A stretch of 64,000 bases of DNA from an uncultured Lachnospiraceae bacterium. Lineage in GTDB: Bacteria; Bacillota; Clostridia; Lachnospirales; Lachnospiraceae. The stretch is from NCBI GenBank assembly GCA_910584965.1, contig CAJUDZ010000006.1, forward strand, positions 88,208 through 152,207, in the 5' to 3' direction. Position 1 is the stretch's first letter, and every line of letters begins with the position of its first letter. Of the stretch, positions 26,656 through 34,887 are shown piece after piece. A model generated the notes under the pieces. It made no database searches. It saw nothing but the letters and a program-made list of their open reading frames with translations, and was not told the DNA's origin. A program made the translations under genes and the position numbers.

Positions 26656-27099
26656 ATGAGGATAATGGGTCTGGATTTCGGTTCCAAAACGGTAGGAGTG
26701 GCGATCAGCGACCCTCTCCTTATTACGGCACAGGGAATTGAAATTATCAGAAGAAAAGACGAGAATAAATTACGGCAGACTCTGGCAAGAATTGAGGAGC
26801 TGATCGTTCAGTATGAGGTGGAGGAAATTGTCCTGGGATTTCCCAAAAATATGAACGATACGATCGGGGAACGTGCGGAGCTTTCATTGGAATTTAAGGA
26901 CAAGCTGGAGAGAAGAACGGGACTGCCCGTAACGATGTGGGATGAAAGGCTGACGACAGTGGCCGCGGACAGGGCCATGATGGAAGCGGGAATCAGAAGA
27001 GAAAACCGGAAGGAACATGTGGACCGGATAGCGGCGGTTTTGATACTGCAGGGATTCCTGGACAGACGCAGCATGGAGAAAGAGACTGCGGAAAAGTAA
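26656..27099 (+). CDS. ruvX: YqgF/RuvX-type nuclease (pre-16S rRNA processing / Holliday junction resolvase-like)
   Basis: 147 residues with an RNase H-like fold. Acidic catalytic sites are seen in MGLDFGSKTVGVAISDP, in VLGFPKNMNDTIGER, in WDERLTTVAADR and in EHVDRIAAVLILQGFL. YqgF in E. coli takes part in 5' maturation of 16S rRNA; the resolvase activity is a family label. It is the middle gene of the conserved ireB-ruvX-yrzB cluster. Confidence 0.95.
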   Translation: MRIMGLDFGSKTVGVAISDPLLITAQGIEIIRRKDENKLRQTLARIEELIVQYEVEEIVLGFPKNMNDTIGERAELSLEFKDKLERRTGLPVTMWDERLTTVAADRAMMEAGIRRENRKEHVDRIAAVLILQGFLDRRSMEKETAEK

Positions 27100-27117
27100 G
27101 AAACGGAGTATTTGGAA

Positions 27118-27372
27118 ATGGAAAAGATTATTTTCAGGGCGGAAGGTGAAGAGCCGGTTGAGTTTTATGTTCTGGAACAGACAAGAATCGGCGGTATCGA
27201 TTATATTCTTGTTACGGATACGGAAGAGGAAGACGGGGAAGCCCTGATATTACGGGATGTGTCACAACAAGGCGAGGAAGAGGCGCTTTATGAAATTGTG
27301 ACATCGGATGAGGAACTTGATGCAGTTTCGGCTGTATTTGAAAATATGCTTGAGGATATCGAACTGTCCTGA
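27118..27372 (+). CDS. DUF1292 protein (YrzB-like)
   Basis: 84 residues, strongly acidic, matching DUF1292: EKIIFRAEGEEPVEFYVLEQTRIGG, a central DYILVTDTE strand and a C-terminal DEELDAVSAVFENML. Function unknown. It sits 18 bp after ruvX, as in many Firmicutes. The ATG at 27118 is preferred over a TTG at 27112 because GGAG (27105-27108) is then nine bases away. Confidence 0.92.
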   Translation: MEKIIFRAEGEEPVEFYVLEQTRIGGIDYILVTDTEEEDGEALILRDVSQQGEEEALYEIVTSDEELDAVSAVFENMLEDIELS

Positions 27373-27587
27373 AGGCGTACTGAAAGTTTAATAAAAAACG
27401 GAAACAAATCAATTAAAAAACGCGGGTACATATAGAGTCTCATCGGACTGTTTGTCCGAACCGGGGAAGCGACAGCGTCCGGGAAAAGAGCGGAAATCAA
27501 AAAAGTGAATGCCGGCAGCTTTTGCGGAAAGGCCGATCAGTCGATGGAACACTATACTGACCAGCAGGAAAAATGGAGGAAAATTTT

Positions 27588-29261
27588 TTGAAAAAAAATG
27601 AACAGGGAACGGCATCCGGGCTGAAGATTATTCCTTTGGGCGGCCTGGAGCAGATCGGGCTGAATATTACTGCCTTTGAATACGAAGACAGTATTATTGT
27701 AGTTGACTGCGGTCTGTCTTTTCCGGAAGATGAGATGCTCGGCATCGATCTGGTAATTCCGGATGTTACTTATCTGAAGGATCATATCGACAAAGTGAAA
27801 GGATTTATGATTACGCACGGTCATGAGGACCATATCGGTGCGCTGCCGTATATTCTGAAAGAGATCAATGTGCCCGTTTATGCGACGAAGCTGACGATGG
27901 GCATTATTGAAAACAAGCTGAAAGAACATGAACTGATGAATACGACGAAACGCAAAGTCGTAAAATTCGGCCAGTCGATTAATCTGGGTCAGTTCCGGAT
28001 TGAGTTTATCAAGACGAACCACAGCATCGTGGATGCTGCCGCGCTGGCAATTTATTCCCCGGCGGGCATTGTCGTGCACACGGGAGATTTTAAAGTCGAT
28101 TATACACCGGTATTCGGAGACGCCATCGATTTACAGCGTTTTGCGGAAATCGGCAAAAAGGGCGTGCTTGCGCTGATGTGCGACAGCACGAATGCGGAAC
28201 GGCCCGGTTTTACGCCTTCCGAAAAAACGGTGGGAAAAACTTTCGATACGCTCTTTTCGGAACACAGCGATACGAGAATCATTATTGCGACATTCGCGTC
28301 CAATGTGGACCGGGTACAGCAGATCATTAATTCGGCGTACAAGTTCGGCCGGAAGGTTGTGGTGGAAGGCCGCAGCATGGTCAATATTATTGAAACGGCG
28401 TCTACGCTCGGTTATTTGAATATACCGGATCAGACGCTGATCGATGTGGAGCAGTTAAAGAATTACCCGAATGAAAAAACGGTTATCATTACGACGGGAA
28501 GCCAGGGAGAGAGCATGGCGGCATTAAGCCGCATGGCGGGAAGCATTCACAAAAAGATTTCCATCGTGCCCGGCGATACGGTTATTTTCTCGTCCAATCC
28601 GATACCCGGAAATGAAAAAGCGGTTACGAACGTGATCAACGAGCTTTTAATGAAGGGTGCGGATGTCATTTTTCAGGACGTCCATGTTTCGGGACATGCC
28701 TGTCAGGAAGAGATCAAACTTTTATATACGCTGCTGCATCCAAGATATGCGGTGCCGGTGCACGGAGAGTATAAGCATTTAAAGGCACAGGCCAAGATCG
28801 CGAACGGACTCGGCATCGATAAGGAAAATATCTTTATTCTGCATTCCGGAGATGTCCTGGAAATCAGCGAAGAGAAGGCGGAAGTGACCGGAAGAGTGCC
28901 GGTAGGCGCGATTCTGGTGGACGGACTCGGCGTTGGTGATGTCGGAAACGTGGTTCTGCGGGACAGACAGCACCTTGCGGAAGACGGCATTATTATCATA
29001 GTGCTTGCACTCGATTCTTACAACAGCCAGCTTGTGTCGGGGCCGGATATCGTGTCCCGGGGGTTTGTGTATGTGAGGGAATCCGACGAACTGCTGGAAG
29101 AAGCGAGGCTTCTTGTAGACAGCGCCGTGGAAGGATGTCTGGAGAAAGGGCAGACCGATTGGGGAAAACTGAAATCTACGATTAAAGATGTTCTGAGCGA
29201 ATATGTATGGAAAAAGACAAAACGGCGCCCGATGATACTTCCGATTATTATGGAAGTCTAA
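27588..29261 (+). CDS. rnj: Ribonuclease J
   Basis: A 557-residue metallo-beta-lactamase/beta-CASP RNase with 5'-to-3' exonuclease and endonuclease activity in RNA decay. Zinc ligands are in MITHGHEDHIGALPY, IKTNHSIVDAAALAI and VHTGDFKVDYTP. Beta-CASP motifs include RMAGSIHKKISIVPGDTVIF, DVHVSGHACQEE and AVPVHGEYKHLKAQA. The N-terminal LKIIPLGGLEQIGLNITA is typical. The start is the TTG at 27588, preceded by GGAGGAAAATTTT; the ATG at 27573 lies before that site. About 215 bp upstream hold no clear promoter, only a small hairpin (27443-27459). Confidence 0.96.
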   Translation: MKKNEQGTASGLKIIPLGGLEQIGLNITAFEYEDSIIVVDCGLSFPEDEMLGIDLVIPDVTYLKDHIDKVKGFMITHGHEDHIGALPYILKEINVPVYATKLTMGIIENKLKEHELMNTTKRKVVKFGQSINLGQFRIEFIKTNHSIVDAAALAIYSPAGIVVHTGDFKVDYTPVFGDAIDLQRFAEIGKKGVLALMCDSTNAERPGFTPSEKTVGKTFDTLFSEHSDTRIIIATFASNVDRVQQIINSAYKFGRKVVVEGRSMVNIIETASTLGYLNIPDQTLIDVEQLKNYPNEKTVIITTGSQGESMAALSRMAGSIHKKISIVPGDTVIFSSNPIPGNEKAVTNVINELLMKGADVIFQDVHVSGHACQEEIKLLYTLLHPRYAVPVHGEYKHLKAQAKIANGLGIDKENIFILHSGDVLEISEEKAEVTGRVPVGAILVDGLGVGDVGNVVLRDRQHLAEDGIIIIVLALDSYNSQLVSGPDIVSRGFVYVRESDELLEEARLLVDSAVEGCLEKGQTDWGKLKSTIKDVLSEYVWKKTKRRPMILPIIMEV

Positions 29262-29275
29262 AAGGAGAGGACTGC

Positions 29276-29608
29276 ATGTTAGACAGCATTGTACAGAAAG
29301 CGGCGGATAACTTTATAGAAGAAATCAAAAAATCAAATATTTACAGGGAATATGATTTTCAGAAAGAGAAGTTAAAGAGGCAGCCGGAGCTGTTTGATAA
29401 AGTAACCGAATTTCGGCAGAAGAACTATGCGTTACAGACGGAAACGCCGGCGGAGGAACTGCTGGACAGGCTCGATGCCTTTGAACGGGAATACGAAGAA
29501 TTTCGCTCCCATCCGCTGGTGGATGATTTCCTGAGAGCGGAGCTTGCTTTCTGCCGTATGATGCAGGAAGTGAATGTGCTGATTACTGCGGAGCTGGATT
29601 TTGAGTAA
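29276..29608 (+). CDS. YlbF/YmcA family protein
   Basis: A 110-residue all-helical protein of the Com_YlbF family: IYREYDFQKEKLKRQPEL, a charged central helix, and FLRAELAFCRMMQEVNVLITAEL at the C-terminus. In B. subtilis YlbF, YmcA and YaaT form a complex that specifies RNase Y maturation of operon transcripts. Here it follows RNase J directly (start 15 bp after the rnj stop, GGAGAGG before it), which suggests a shared role in RNA decay. Confidence 0.88.
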   Translation: MLDSIVQKAADNFIEEIKKSNIYREYDFQKEKLKRQPELFDKVTEFRQKNYALQTETPAEELLDRLDAFEREYEEFRSHPLVDDFLRAELAFCRMMQEVNVLITAELDFE

Positions 29609-29644
29609 AAACCTGAATCTGTGATGCAAGGCGGAGGTTTTTGT

Positions 29645-30136
29645 ATGAACATAAAAGAAGTAATAGGTTCGATTGTGGAAACGATTATCAAAGTAGCGGC
29701 ACTCCTGTTTCTGATTTCCTTTGTTTACGATGCCGCGATCAAGGCCTATGATTTCGGTTTCAGGGTCTTTGCGGAAGAGGCCATGACGACCGGAGACGGC
29801 AGGACAATCAGCATTTCCGTGGAACAGGATGATACCGTTATGGATATCGGGAAAAATCTGCAGGAAAAAGGGCTGATACGGGATGCGAATCTTTTCTTCG
29901 TGCAGGAGCTTCTTTCGGAAAACCACGGAAAAATCAATCCCGGTATCTACGATCTTAACACATCTATGAAGAGCGATGAAATGCTTGCGATTATGGCGGC
30001 GGAACCGGAAGAAGAAAAGAAAAAAGAAGCGGAAAACAGCGGCAAGGCTGATTCCGAAGAAGAGGAAGATCAGGACGCCGGCGATGCGGAAGAAAACGGC
30101 GCGGAAGAAAACGGCGCGGAAGGTGAGGCGGAATGA
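29645..30136 (+). CDS. MltG-like membrane protein lacking the lytic transglycosylase domain
   Basis: 163 residues. One N-terminal membrane helix (IIKVAALLFLISFVYDAAI) is followed by about 85 residues that resemble the LysM-like N-terminal part of MltG/YceG: ISISVEQDDTVMDIGKNLQEKGLIRD, then FFVQELLSENHGKINPGIYDL. Full MltG goes on to a catalytic domain of about 200 residues, which is missing. Instead there is an acidic Glu/Asp/Ala/Gly tail to the C-terminus. It could bind glycan without cutting it. The start at 29645 follows GGCGGAGG. The stop overlaps the start of the next gene (ATGA). Confidence 0.75.
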   Translation: MNIKEVIGSIVETIIKVAALLFLISFVYDAAIKAYDFGFRVFAEEAMTTGDGRTISISVEQDDTVMDIGKNLQEKGLIRDANLFFVQELLSENHGKINPGIYDLNTSMKSDEMLAIMAAEPEEEKKKEAENSGKADSEEEEDQDAGDAEENGAEENGAEGEAE

Positions 30137-30777
30137 CAGGAGATGAGCGTACTACGGCGTTTATCAATTCCCTGGACCCGGGCAATACCCCTTTTTTGGA
30201 TGAGATAGAAAAGGAAGCGAAGAAAACCAATGTACCGATTATCAGAACGGAGATGCAGAGCTTTATCAAATTGCTGCTTGCTGTAAAAAAGCCCGCATCT
30301 GTTCTGGAGGTCGGCTGTGCCATTGGTTTTTCTGCATTATTGATGAGCGAGTATGCGCCGGCGGGATGTACGATAACCACGATTGAAAAATATGAAAAGC
30401 GGATTCCCATTGCCCTGGAGAATTTCAGGCGGGCGGGAAAAGAAGACTGCATTACGCTTCTGGAAGGCGATGCGGCGGATTGGCTGAAAAAGCTGGATGG
30501 CCCTTATGATTTTATTTTTATGGATGCTGCAAAGGGACAGTATATTCATTTTCTGCCGGATATTCTGCGGCTGATGCCGGACGGAGGCATTCTTTTATCC
30601 GATAATGTGCTGCAGGACGGGGATATTATCGAGTCCCGTTATGCCGTGACGAGAAGAAACCGCACAATACATACCCGTATGCGGGACTATTTATATGAAC
30701 TGAAGCATCATCCCGATCTGGAAACGGCGATTCTGCCGCTGGGCGACGGGGTGACTGTGAGCGTAAAGAAAAGATGA
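30133..30777 (+). CDS. trmR: SAM-dependent O-methyltransferase, probable tRNA 5-hydroxyuridine methyltransferase TrmR
   Basis: A 214-residue class I methyltransferase of the COG4122 (COMT-like) family. Motif I is VLEVGCAIGFSALLM, and the metal/SAM region is YDFIFMDAAKGQY with LLSDNVLQDG. In B. subtilis the homologue YrrM/TrmR makes 5-methoxyuridine from 5-hydroxyuridine at tRNA position 34, and its gene precedes two U32 peptidase genes (yrrN, yrrO) that produce 5-hydroxyuridine. The same order here, with one U32 gene downstream, supports the assignment. The two are now separated by the 101-bp repeat array. Confidence 0.85.
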   Translation: MTGDERTTAFINSLDPGNTPFLDEIEKEAKKTNVPIIRTEMQSFIKLLLAVKKPASVLEVGCAIGFSALLMSEYAPAGCTITTIEKYEKRIPIALENFRRAGKEDCITLLEGDAADWLKKLDGPYDFIFMDAAKGQYIHFLPDILRLMPDGGILLSDNVLQDGDIIESRYAVTRRNRTIHTRMRDYLYELKHHPDLETAILPLGDGVTVSVKKR

Positions 30778-30790
30778 AGCTTTTCTAAGC

Positions 30791-31186
30791 CGGCAGAGGA
30801 CGCCGCCCAAGAAAAGCTAATCATCTTTGGCAGAATCGCAAGAGCAATTCTGCCGGGGTAATGGAAAGAACAGAAGTGGTTCTAGAGCTCACGGCAGAGG
30901 ACGCCGCCTAAGAAAAGCTAATCATCTTTGGCAGAATCGCAAGAGCAATTCTGCCGGGGTAATGGAAAGAACAGAAGTGGTTCTAGAGCTCACGGCAGAG
31001 GACGCCGCCTAAGAAAAGCTAATCATCTTTGGCAGAATCGCAAGAGCAATTCTGCCGGGGTAATGGAAAGAACAGAAGTGGTTCTAGAGCTCACGGCAGA
31101 GGACGCCGCCTAAGAAAAGTTAATCATCTTTGGCAGAATCGCAAGAGCAATTCTGCCGGGGGTAATGGAAAGAACAGAAGTGGTTC
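30791..31186 (+). repeat. Tandem array of a 101-bp unit (three full copies and one 93-bp copy)
   Basis: Copies at 30791-30891, 30892-30992, 30993-31093 and 31094-31186. Differences are few: CCC versus CCT near base 18 of copy 1, GCT versus GTT at the start of copy 4, and one extra G in copy 4. Each unit contains a hairpin GGCAGAAT-N10-ATTCTGCC, then GGGG and an ATG. From copies 1-3 this ATG opens a 16-codon mini-ORF, MERTEVVLELTAEDAA, ending at TAA in the next copy (30861-30911, 30962-31012, 31063-31113). In copy 4 the same ATG (31165) runs in frame into the U32 gene. The unit length is not a multiple of three. Confidence 0.95.
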
Positions 31187-31218
31187 CGGCGGGGGTGAAA
31201 CGGAAGGATTGGAGTGTA

Positions 31219-32448
31219 ATGAGAAAACCAGAATTATTGATTCCGGCGAGCAGTCTGGAAGTGTTAAAGACGGCGGTGATTTTTGGGGCAGATGCGGTGT
31301 ATATTGGAGGAGAGGCGTTCGGCCTGCGGGCGAAAGCGAAAAATTTCACGAAAGAAGAGATGGTGGAAGGAATCGCTTTTGCGCACGAGCATGGCGTGCG
31401 CGTTCATGTGACGGCAAATATACTGGCGCATAACGACGATATGGAAGGCGCGGCGGCTTATTTCAGGGAGTTAAAAGAAATAAAGCCGGATGCGTTCATC
31501 ATTGCGGATCCCGGAATGTTTATGCTGGCGAAAGAGATCTGTCCGGAAATCGATGTCCATATTTCCACGCAGGCCAATAATACGAATTATATGACCTTCC
31601 GGTTCTGGCATGAACAGGGAGCAAAGAGAGTCGTCTCCGCGAGAGAACTGTCTTTGCGGGAAATTAAGGAGATCAGGAAACGGGTGCCGGAAGATCTGGA
31701 AATCGAAAGTTTTATTCATGGGGCGATGTGCATTTCCTATTCGGGGCGCTGCCTTCTGAGCAGTTATTTTACGGGACGGGATGCCAACCAGGGAGCCTGT
31801 ACCCATCCCTGCCGCTGGAAATATGCGGTGATGGAAGAAAAACGGCCCGGAGAATATTTTCCCGTCTACGAAAACGAGCGGGGTACTTATATATTTAATT
31901 CCAAAGATCTGTGCATGATAGAACATATTCCGGAGATGATCGACGCGGGAATCGACAGTTTTAAAATAGAAGGCCGGATGAAGACCGCGCTGTATGTTGC
32001 GACGGTCGCGCGCACTTACCGGAAGGCGATCGATGATTATCTGGAATCTGAGGAAAAATATCGGGAAAATATGGACTGGTACCGGTCGGAAATTTCCAAG
32101 TGCACATACCGCCAGTTTACGACAGGCTTTTACTTCGGAAGACAGGAAACGGAAAACGCACAGATTTATGACAATAACACGTATGTGAATGAATATACGT
32201 ATCTCGGCATTGTTGGTTCCGTGGGGGAATCAGGCCGCGCGCGCATAGAACAGAGAAATAAATTCTGTGTGGGAGACGATATTGAAATCATGAAGCCTTC
32301 GGGAGAGAATATCCCCGTTAAGGTGCTTCATATGTATAATGAAGAAGGGGAAGCGGTGGAAAGCTGTCCGCATTCCAAACAGCAGATTGATCTGGAACTT
32401 TCACAGGCGCCGGAACCGTATGATATTCTGCGGGCTGCATGCCGGTAA
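31219..32448 (+). CDS. trhP: U32 family peptidase-like protein, probable tRNA hydroxylation protein TrhP
   Basis: 409 residues from the ATG at 31219 (GGAG four bases before it). The U32 signature is ELLIPASSLEVLKTAVIFGADAVYIGG, with ESFIHGAMCISYSGRCLLSSY and GACTHPCRW, whose four Cys probably bind an Fe-S cluster. Members (E. coli TrhP/YegQ, B. subtilis YrrN/YrrO) use prephenate to form 5-hydroxyuridine at tRNA position 34. An in-frame ATG at 31165 inside the last repeat copy would add 18 residues (MERTEVVPAGVKRKDWSV); it has only a weak ribosome binding site, so both starts are possible. Confidence 0.9.
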   Translation: MRKPELLIPASSLEVLKTAVIFGADAVYIGGEAFGLRAKAKNFTKEEMVEGIAFAHEHGVRVHVTANILAHNDDMEGAAAYFRELKEIKPDAFIIADPGMFMLAKEICPEIDVHISTQANNTNYMTFRFWHEQGAKRVVSARELSLREIKEIRKRVPEDLEIESFIHGAMCISYSGRCLLSSYFTGRDANQGACTHPCRWKYAVMEEKRPGEYFPVYENERGTYIFNSKDLCMIEHIPEMIDAGIDSFKIEGRMKTALYVATVARTYRKAIDDYLESEEKYRENMDWYRSEISKCTYRQFTTGFYFGRQETENAQIYDNNTYVNEYTYLGIVGSVGESGRARIEQRNKFCVGDDIEIMKPSGENIPVKVLHMYNEEGEAVESCPHSKQQIDLELSQAPEPYDILRAACR

Positions 32449-32473
32449 GGTATAAAAACATAGCAGCCGGCGC

Positions 32474-34834
32474 TTATTCGCTGACCAGCTGCTTTACGGA
32501 AATCGTGCTGATTACTTTTATCATGGTGCAGGTAGCAAAGAATATGCAGGCCGGCGCCAAAGCAAAACCTGAGAATGTTCCCGCCGGGGATCCGGCAAAC
32601 GGAAATCTGGTCAGTCCGAGCAGTCTGGCACAGGGAGCCAGCAAGTACGGAATGATGAACAGGCCGGCGGCGATTCCGAGAATGCTTCCCGTTATGGCCG
32701 GAAGGCAGTTTTGGTACAGATAAATTTTCAGGACCTGTGCGGAGGTCAGTCCGACCGCTTTCAGCAGCCCGATCAGATATTGTTCCTGTCTGATTAATAA
32801 AAATGTGAGATTCGTCGTAATCAGGACGACGATCGTGATTAAAACGGTTAAGATCAAACCGAACGCGGGAGCAAGAACGCCTGTGAAGTTTTCACCGTTT
32901 GACTTGGAAGCGATAAATGCAAATTTTCCGTGATATTTTTCGGTGAGTTCTTCGGCATATTTCCATTTATCGGCGCCGTTGCGCAGTACGAGCATATAAT
33001 CTCCGTAATTTCCGTCCGCTTCTACAAATGTATCCAGATTCTCCGTGACCATTCGTAAGACGTTGCCGTAATTGGAGAGAGTCTGGAAAATTTCCGTTAT
33101 TTCATATTTTCCCTTTTTTCCGTTCACAAGCAATTCTATTGTATCACCGGTTTCGAAGCCGTATTTCTTTGCAAGGCCGAGTCCGACGCCCACTTCGTTT
33201 TCCCGGAGCGGCCGCCTGCCATACAGCGACCGGTCTTTGATTTTTTCATTCCAGGGCAGTTCATAAAGTTCCGTCGTAATGCTTTGATAAGTATTCTGAT
33301 CATCGGGCTTATATGTTACATATACTTTATTGACTCCGTACAGGTAGTCTATCTGCGGATCCTTTTCAAATTCGTCCGTAATCGCGCTTACGGGCGTATC
33401 TTCCACGGAAGTCACATAAATATCCGTTCTGATGAATCCCCAGGTTTCCGGTTCCTGATCAATATTTTTAACGGCATTCAGGCATCCTGTACAGACGACC
33501 GTCAGACTGCTTAATATCAGGGACACGCCTGCGATATATACAAATCTCAGTTTCAGATTTCGTATTTTTCCGAGGGCATAACAAAACTCAAACGATGCTT
33601 TGCCCTGAAAGCTGCTGATTTTTTGCCGGCCTTCGTTTTTTGTGTCAAGATGCAATGCGCCGTTTCTGATTGCAAAGGATGCCTTGAAACGGCACACTTT
33701 GAAAACGGTGCAGAAACATGTCAGCAGGACAGATAACAGGACCGCGGCCGTGATAAAAAGCTGATAACCCGCAATACCTGTAAAGGAAACCGCATACAGG
33801 CCTGTGTCCTTTAGGATTTTGGTTATGAGAGCCTTGACAAGCAAGCCTCCGATAACGCTTCCGGAAGCGGCTCCAAGAAAACCGGCGGCGCCGTAACTGA
33901 TCAGATACCCGTTGATAATCTGGGTTTCCGTCATGCCCAGGGCTTTGTAAATGCCGATGGTTTTGATGTCTTCACAGATATCGCTTTTTAACAGAAAGAT
34001 TGTCAGAGCGATGACGGTGATTACGAGAACAATGCTTACAAAACACAGAATGGCGCCGATCATTTGATAAACGGCCGTATAGCCGCCTTTTATGCTGTCG
34101 TATGTATAAAGCGCATTGCCCAACGGCATCTCAAAATAGGTTTCCGTATCGTGTATGAAGTTCTGTTCTGTCAGATGGGTGTATTCGTCAAACCGGATTT
34201 CCAGATAGCTTACTGCGCTGTTCTCTGCGGCGGGAAAATCTGCGAGCCGATCATATCCGCACCACATTCTGTACACGTTTGTATTGCTGCTTCCAAAGAC
34301 GGGGTCCGCCACGATTTTTGCGGCCGTGACGCTGACCGACTGATCTGCAAATCGTAAGAAAAACGGATCGCCCTCTTTCAGATTTAGAATATTTGCCAGT
34401 TTTGCCGTAATCCATACTTCCCCTTCTCCGGGCATGTGGGGTTCTGAAGCATCCGGTATTTTAGGCGACAACATATTTTTTTCTGATTTTTCGGGAAGTT
34501 CCAATAGAATGCCGTTGCTTAATTTTATGCCCTCTTTTTCGATATAATCTATTGTTTTCGTATTTTCCGTTATCTGATATTGAAATGCGGCCGGCGAATT
34601 GTCCAGATATTCCTTTACAAAATCCGTCGAAAACATTTCGTGATCCCACAGGCAGCATAACTGTGCGCCTTCCATCGCTTCATAGGCGTCGTCGAATATA
34701 TGGTTTAATTCCTTTATTAATATGAGGGCGTTTACCAGAAGCGCTGCAGTGATTGCGATACAAATGCCAAGAAACAGATTCGGTATTTTTTTCTTTCTCA
34801 GCCTGGCCAGGCCGCACATGAAACTCGCTTTCAT
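32474..34834 (-). CDS. FtsX-like ABC transporter permease
   Basis: 786 residues with the MacB/FtsX topology. One N-terminal helix (IPNLFLGICIAITAALLVNALIL) is followed by an extracytoplasmic domain of about 210 residues, three helices near 270-390, then a second half with one helix, a second periplasmic-type domain and three C-terminal helices. Such double-FtsX permeases work with the ATPase encoded just upstream, in resistance to or export of peptides or lipids. The start at 34834 has GGGAG five bases upstream; another in-frame ATG at 34846 has AAAGG too close. The gene is convergent with the U32 gene. Confidence 0.88.
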   Translation of the reverse strand: MKASFMCGLARLRKKKIPNLFLGICIAITAALLVNALILIKELNHIFDDAYEAMEGAQLCCLWDHEMFSTDFVKEYLDNSPAAFQYQITENTKTIDYIEKEGIKLSNGILLELPEKSEKNMLSPKIPDASEPHMPGEGEVWITAKLANILNLKEGDPFFLRFADQSVSVTAAKIVADPVFGSSNTNVYRMWCGYDRLADFPAAENSAVSYLEIRFDEYTHLTEQNFIHDTETYFEMPLGNALYTYDSIKGGYTAVYQMIGAILCFVSIVLVITVIALTIFLLKSDICEDIKTIGIYKALGMTETQIINGYLISYGAAGFLGAASGSVIGGLLVKALITKILKDTGLYAVSFTGIAGYQLFITAAVLLSVLLTCFCTVFKVCRFKASFAIRNGALHLDTKNEGRQKISSFQGKASFEFCYALGKIRNLKLRFVYIAGVSLILSSLTVVCTGCLNAVKNIDQEPETWGFIRTDIYVTSVEDTPVSAITDEFEKDPQIDYLYGVNKVYVTYKPDDQNTYQSITTELYELPWNEKIKDRSLYGRRPLRENEVGVGLGLAKKYGFETGDTIELLVNGKKGKYEITEIFQTLSNYGNVLRMVTENLDTFVEADGNYGDYMLVLRNGADKWKYAEELTEKYHGKFAFIASKSNGENFTGVLAPAFGLILTVLITIVVLITTNLTFLLIRQEQYLIGLLKAVGLTSAQVLKIYLYQNCLPAITGSILGIAAGLFIIPYLLAPCARLLGLTRFPFAGSPAGTFSGFALAPACIFFATCTMIKVISTISVKQLVSE

Positions 34835-34887
34835 TTTTTCTCCCATGCCTTTCCAAAAGTTTTTGACGCGTTTAGATTGTCAGAATT

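Noticed and set aside
27443..27500. Riboswitch in the RNase J leader
   Set aside because: TCGGAC-TGTTT-GTCCGA (27443-27459) and a nearby CCGG-rich stretch fold weakly, and I could not match them to a known riboswitch class.
30880..30890. TCTAGAGCTC in the repeat units, like joined XbaI/SacI cloning sites
   Set aside because: The rest of the unit has no vector-like sequence and the flanks are normal chromosomal genes; taken as chance, though an assembly check would settle it.
30791..31186. CRISPR array
   Set aside because: The repeats follow each other directly with no unique spacers and the unit is 101 bp, so it is a tandem duplication.
30827..31433. Longer overlapping ORFs (about 60 and 134 codons) across the repeat array
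   Set aside because: They arise from the repeat itself, lack ribosome binding sites, and the last one is out of frame with the U32 gene. Only the 16-codon ORFs after GGGG are worth noting.
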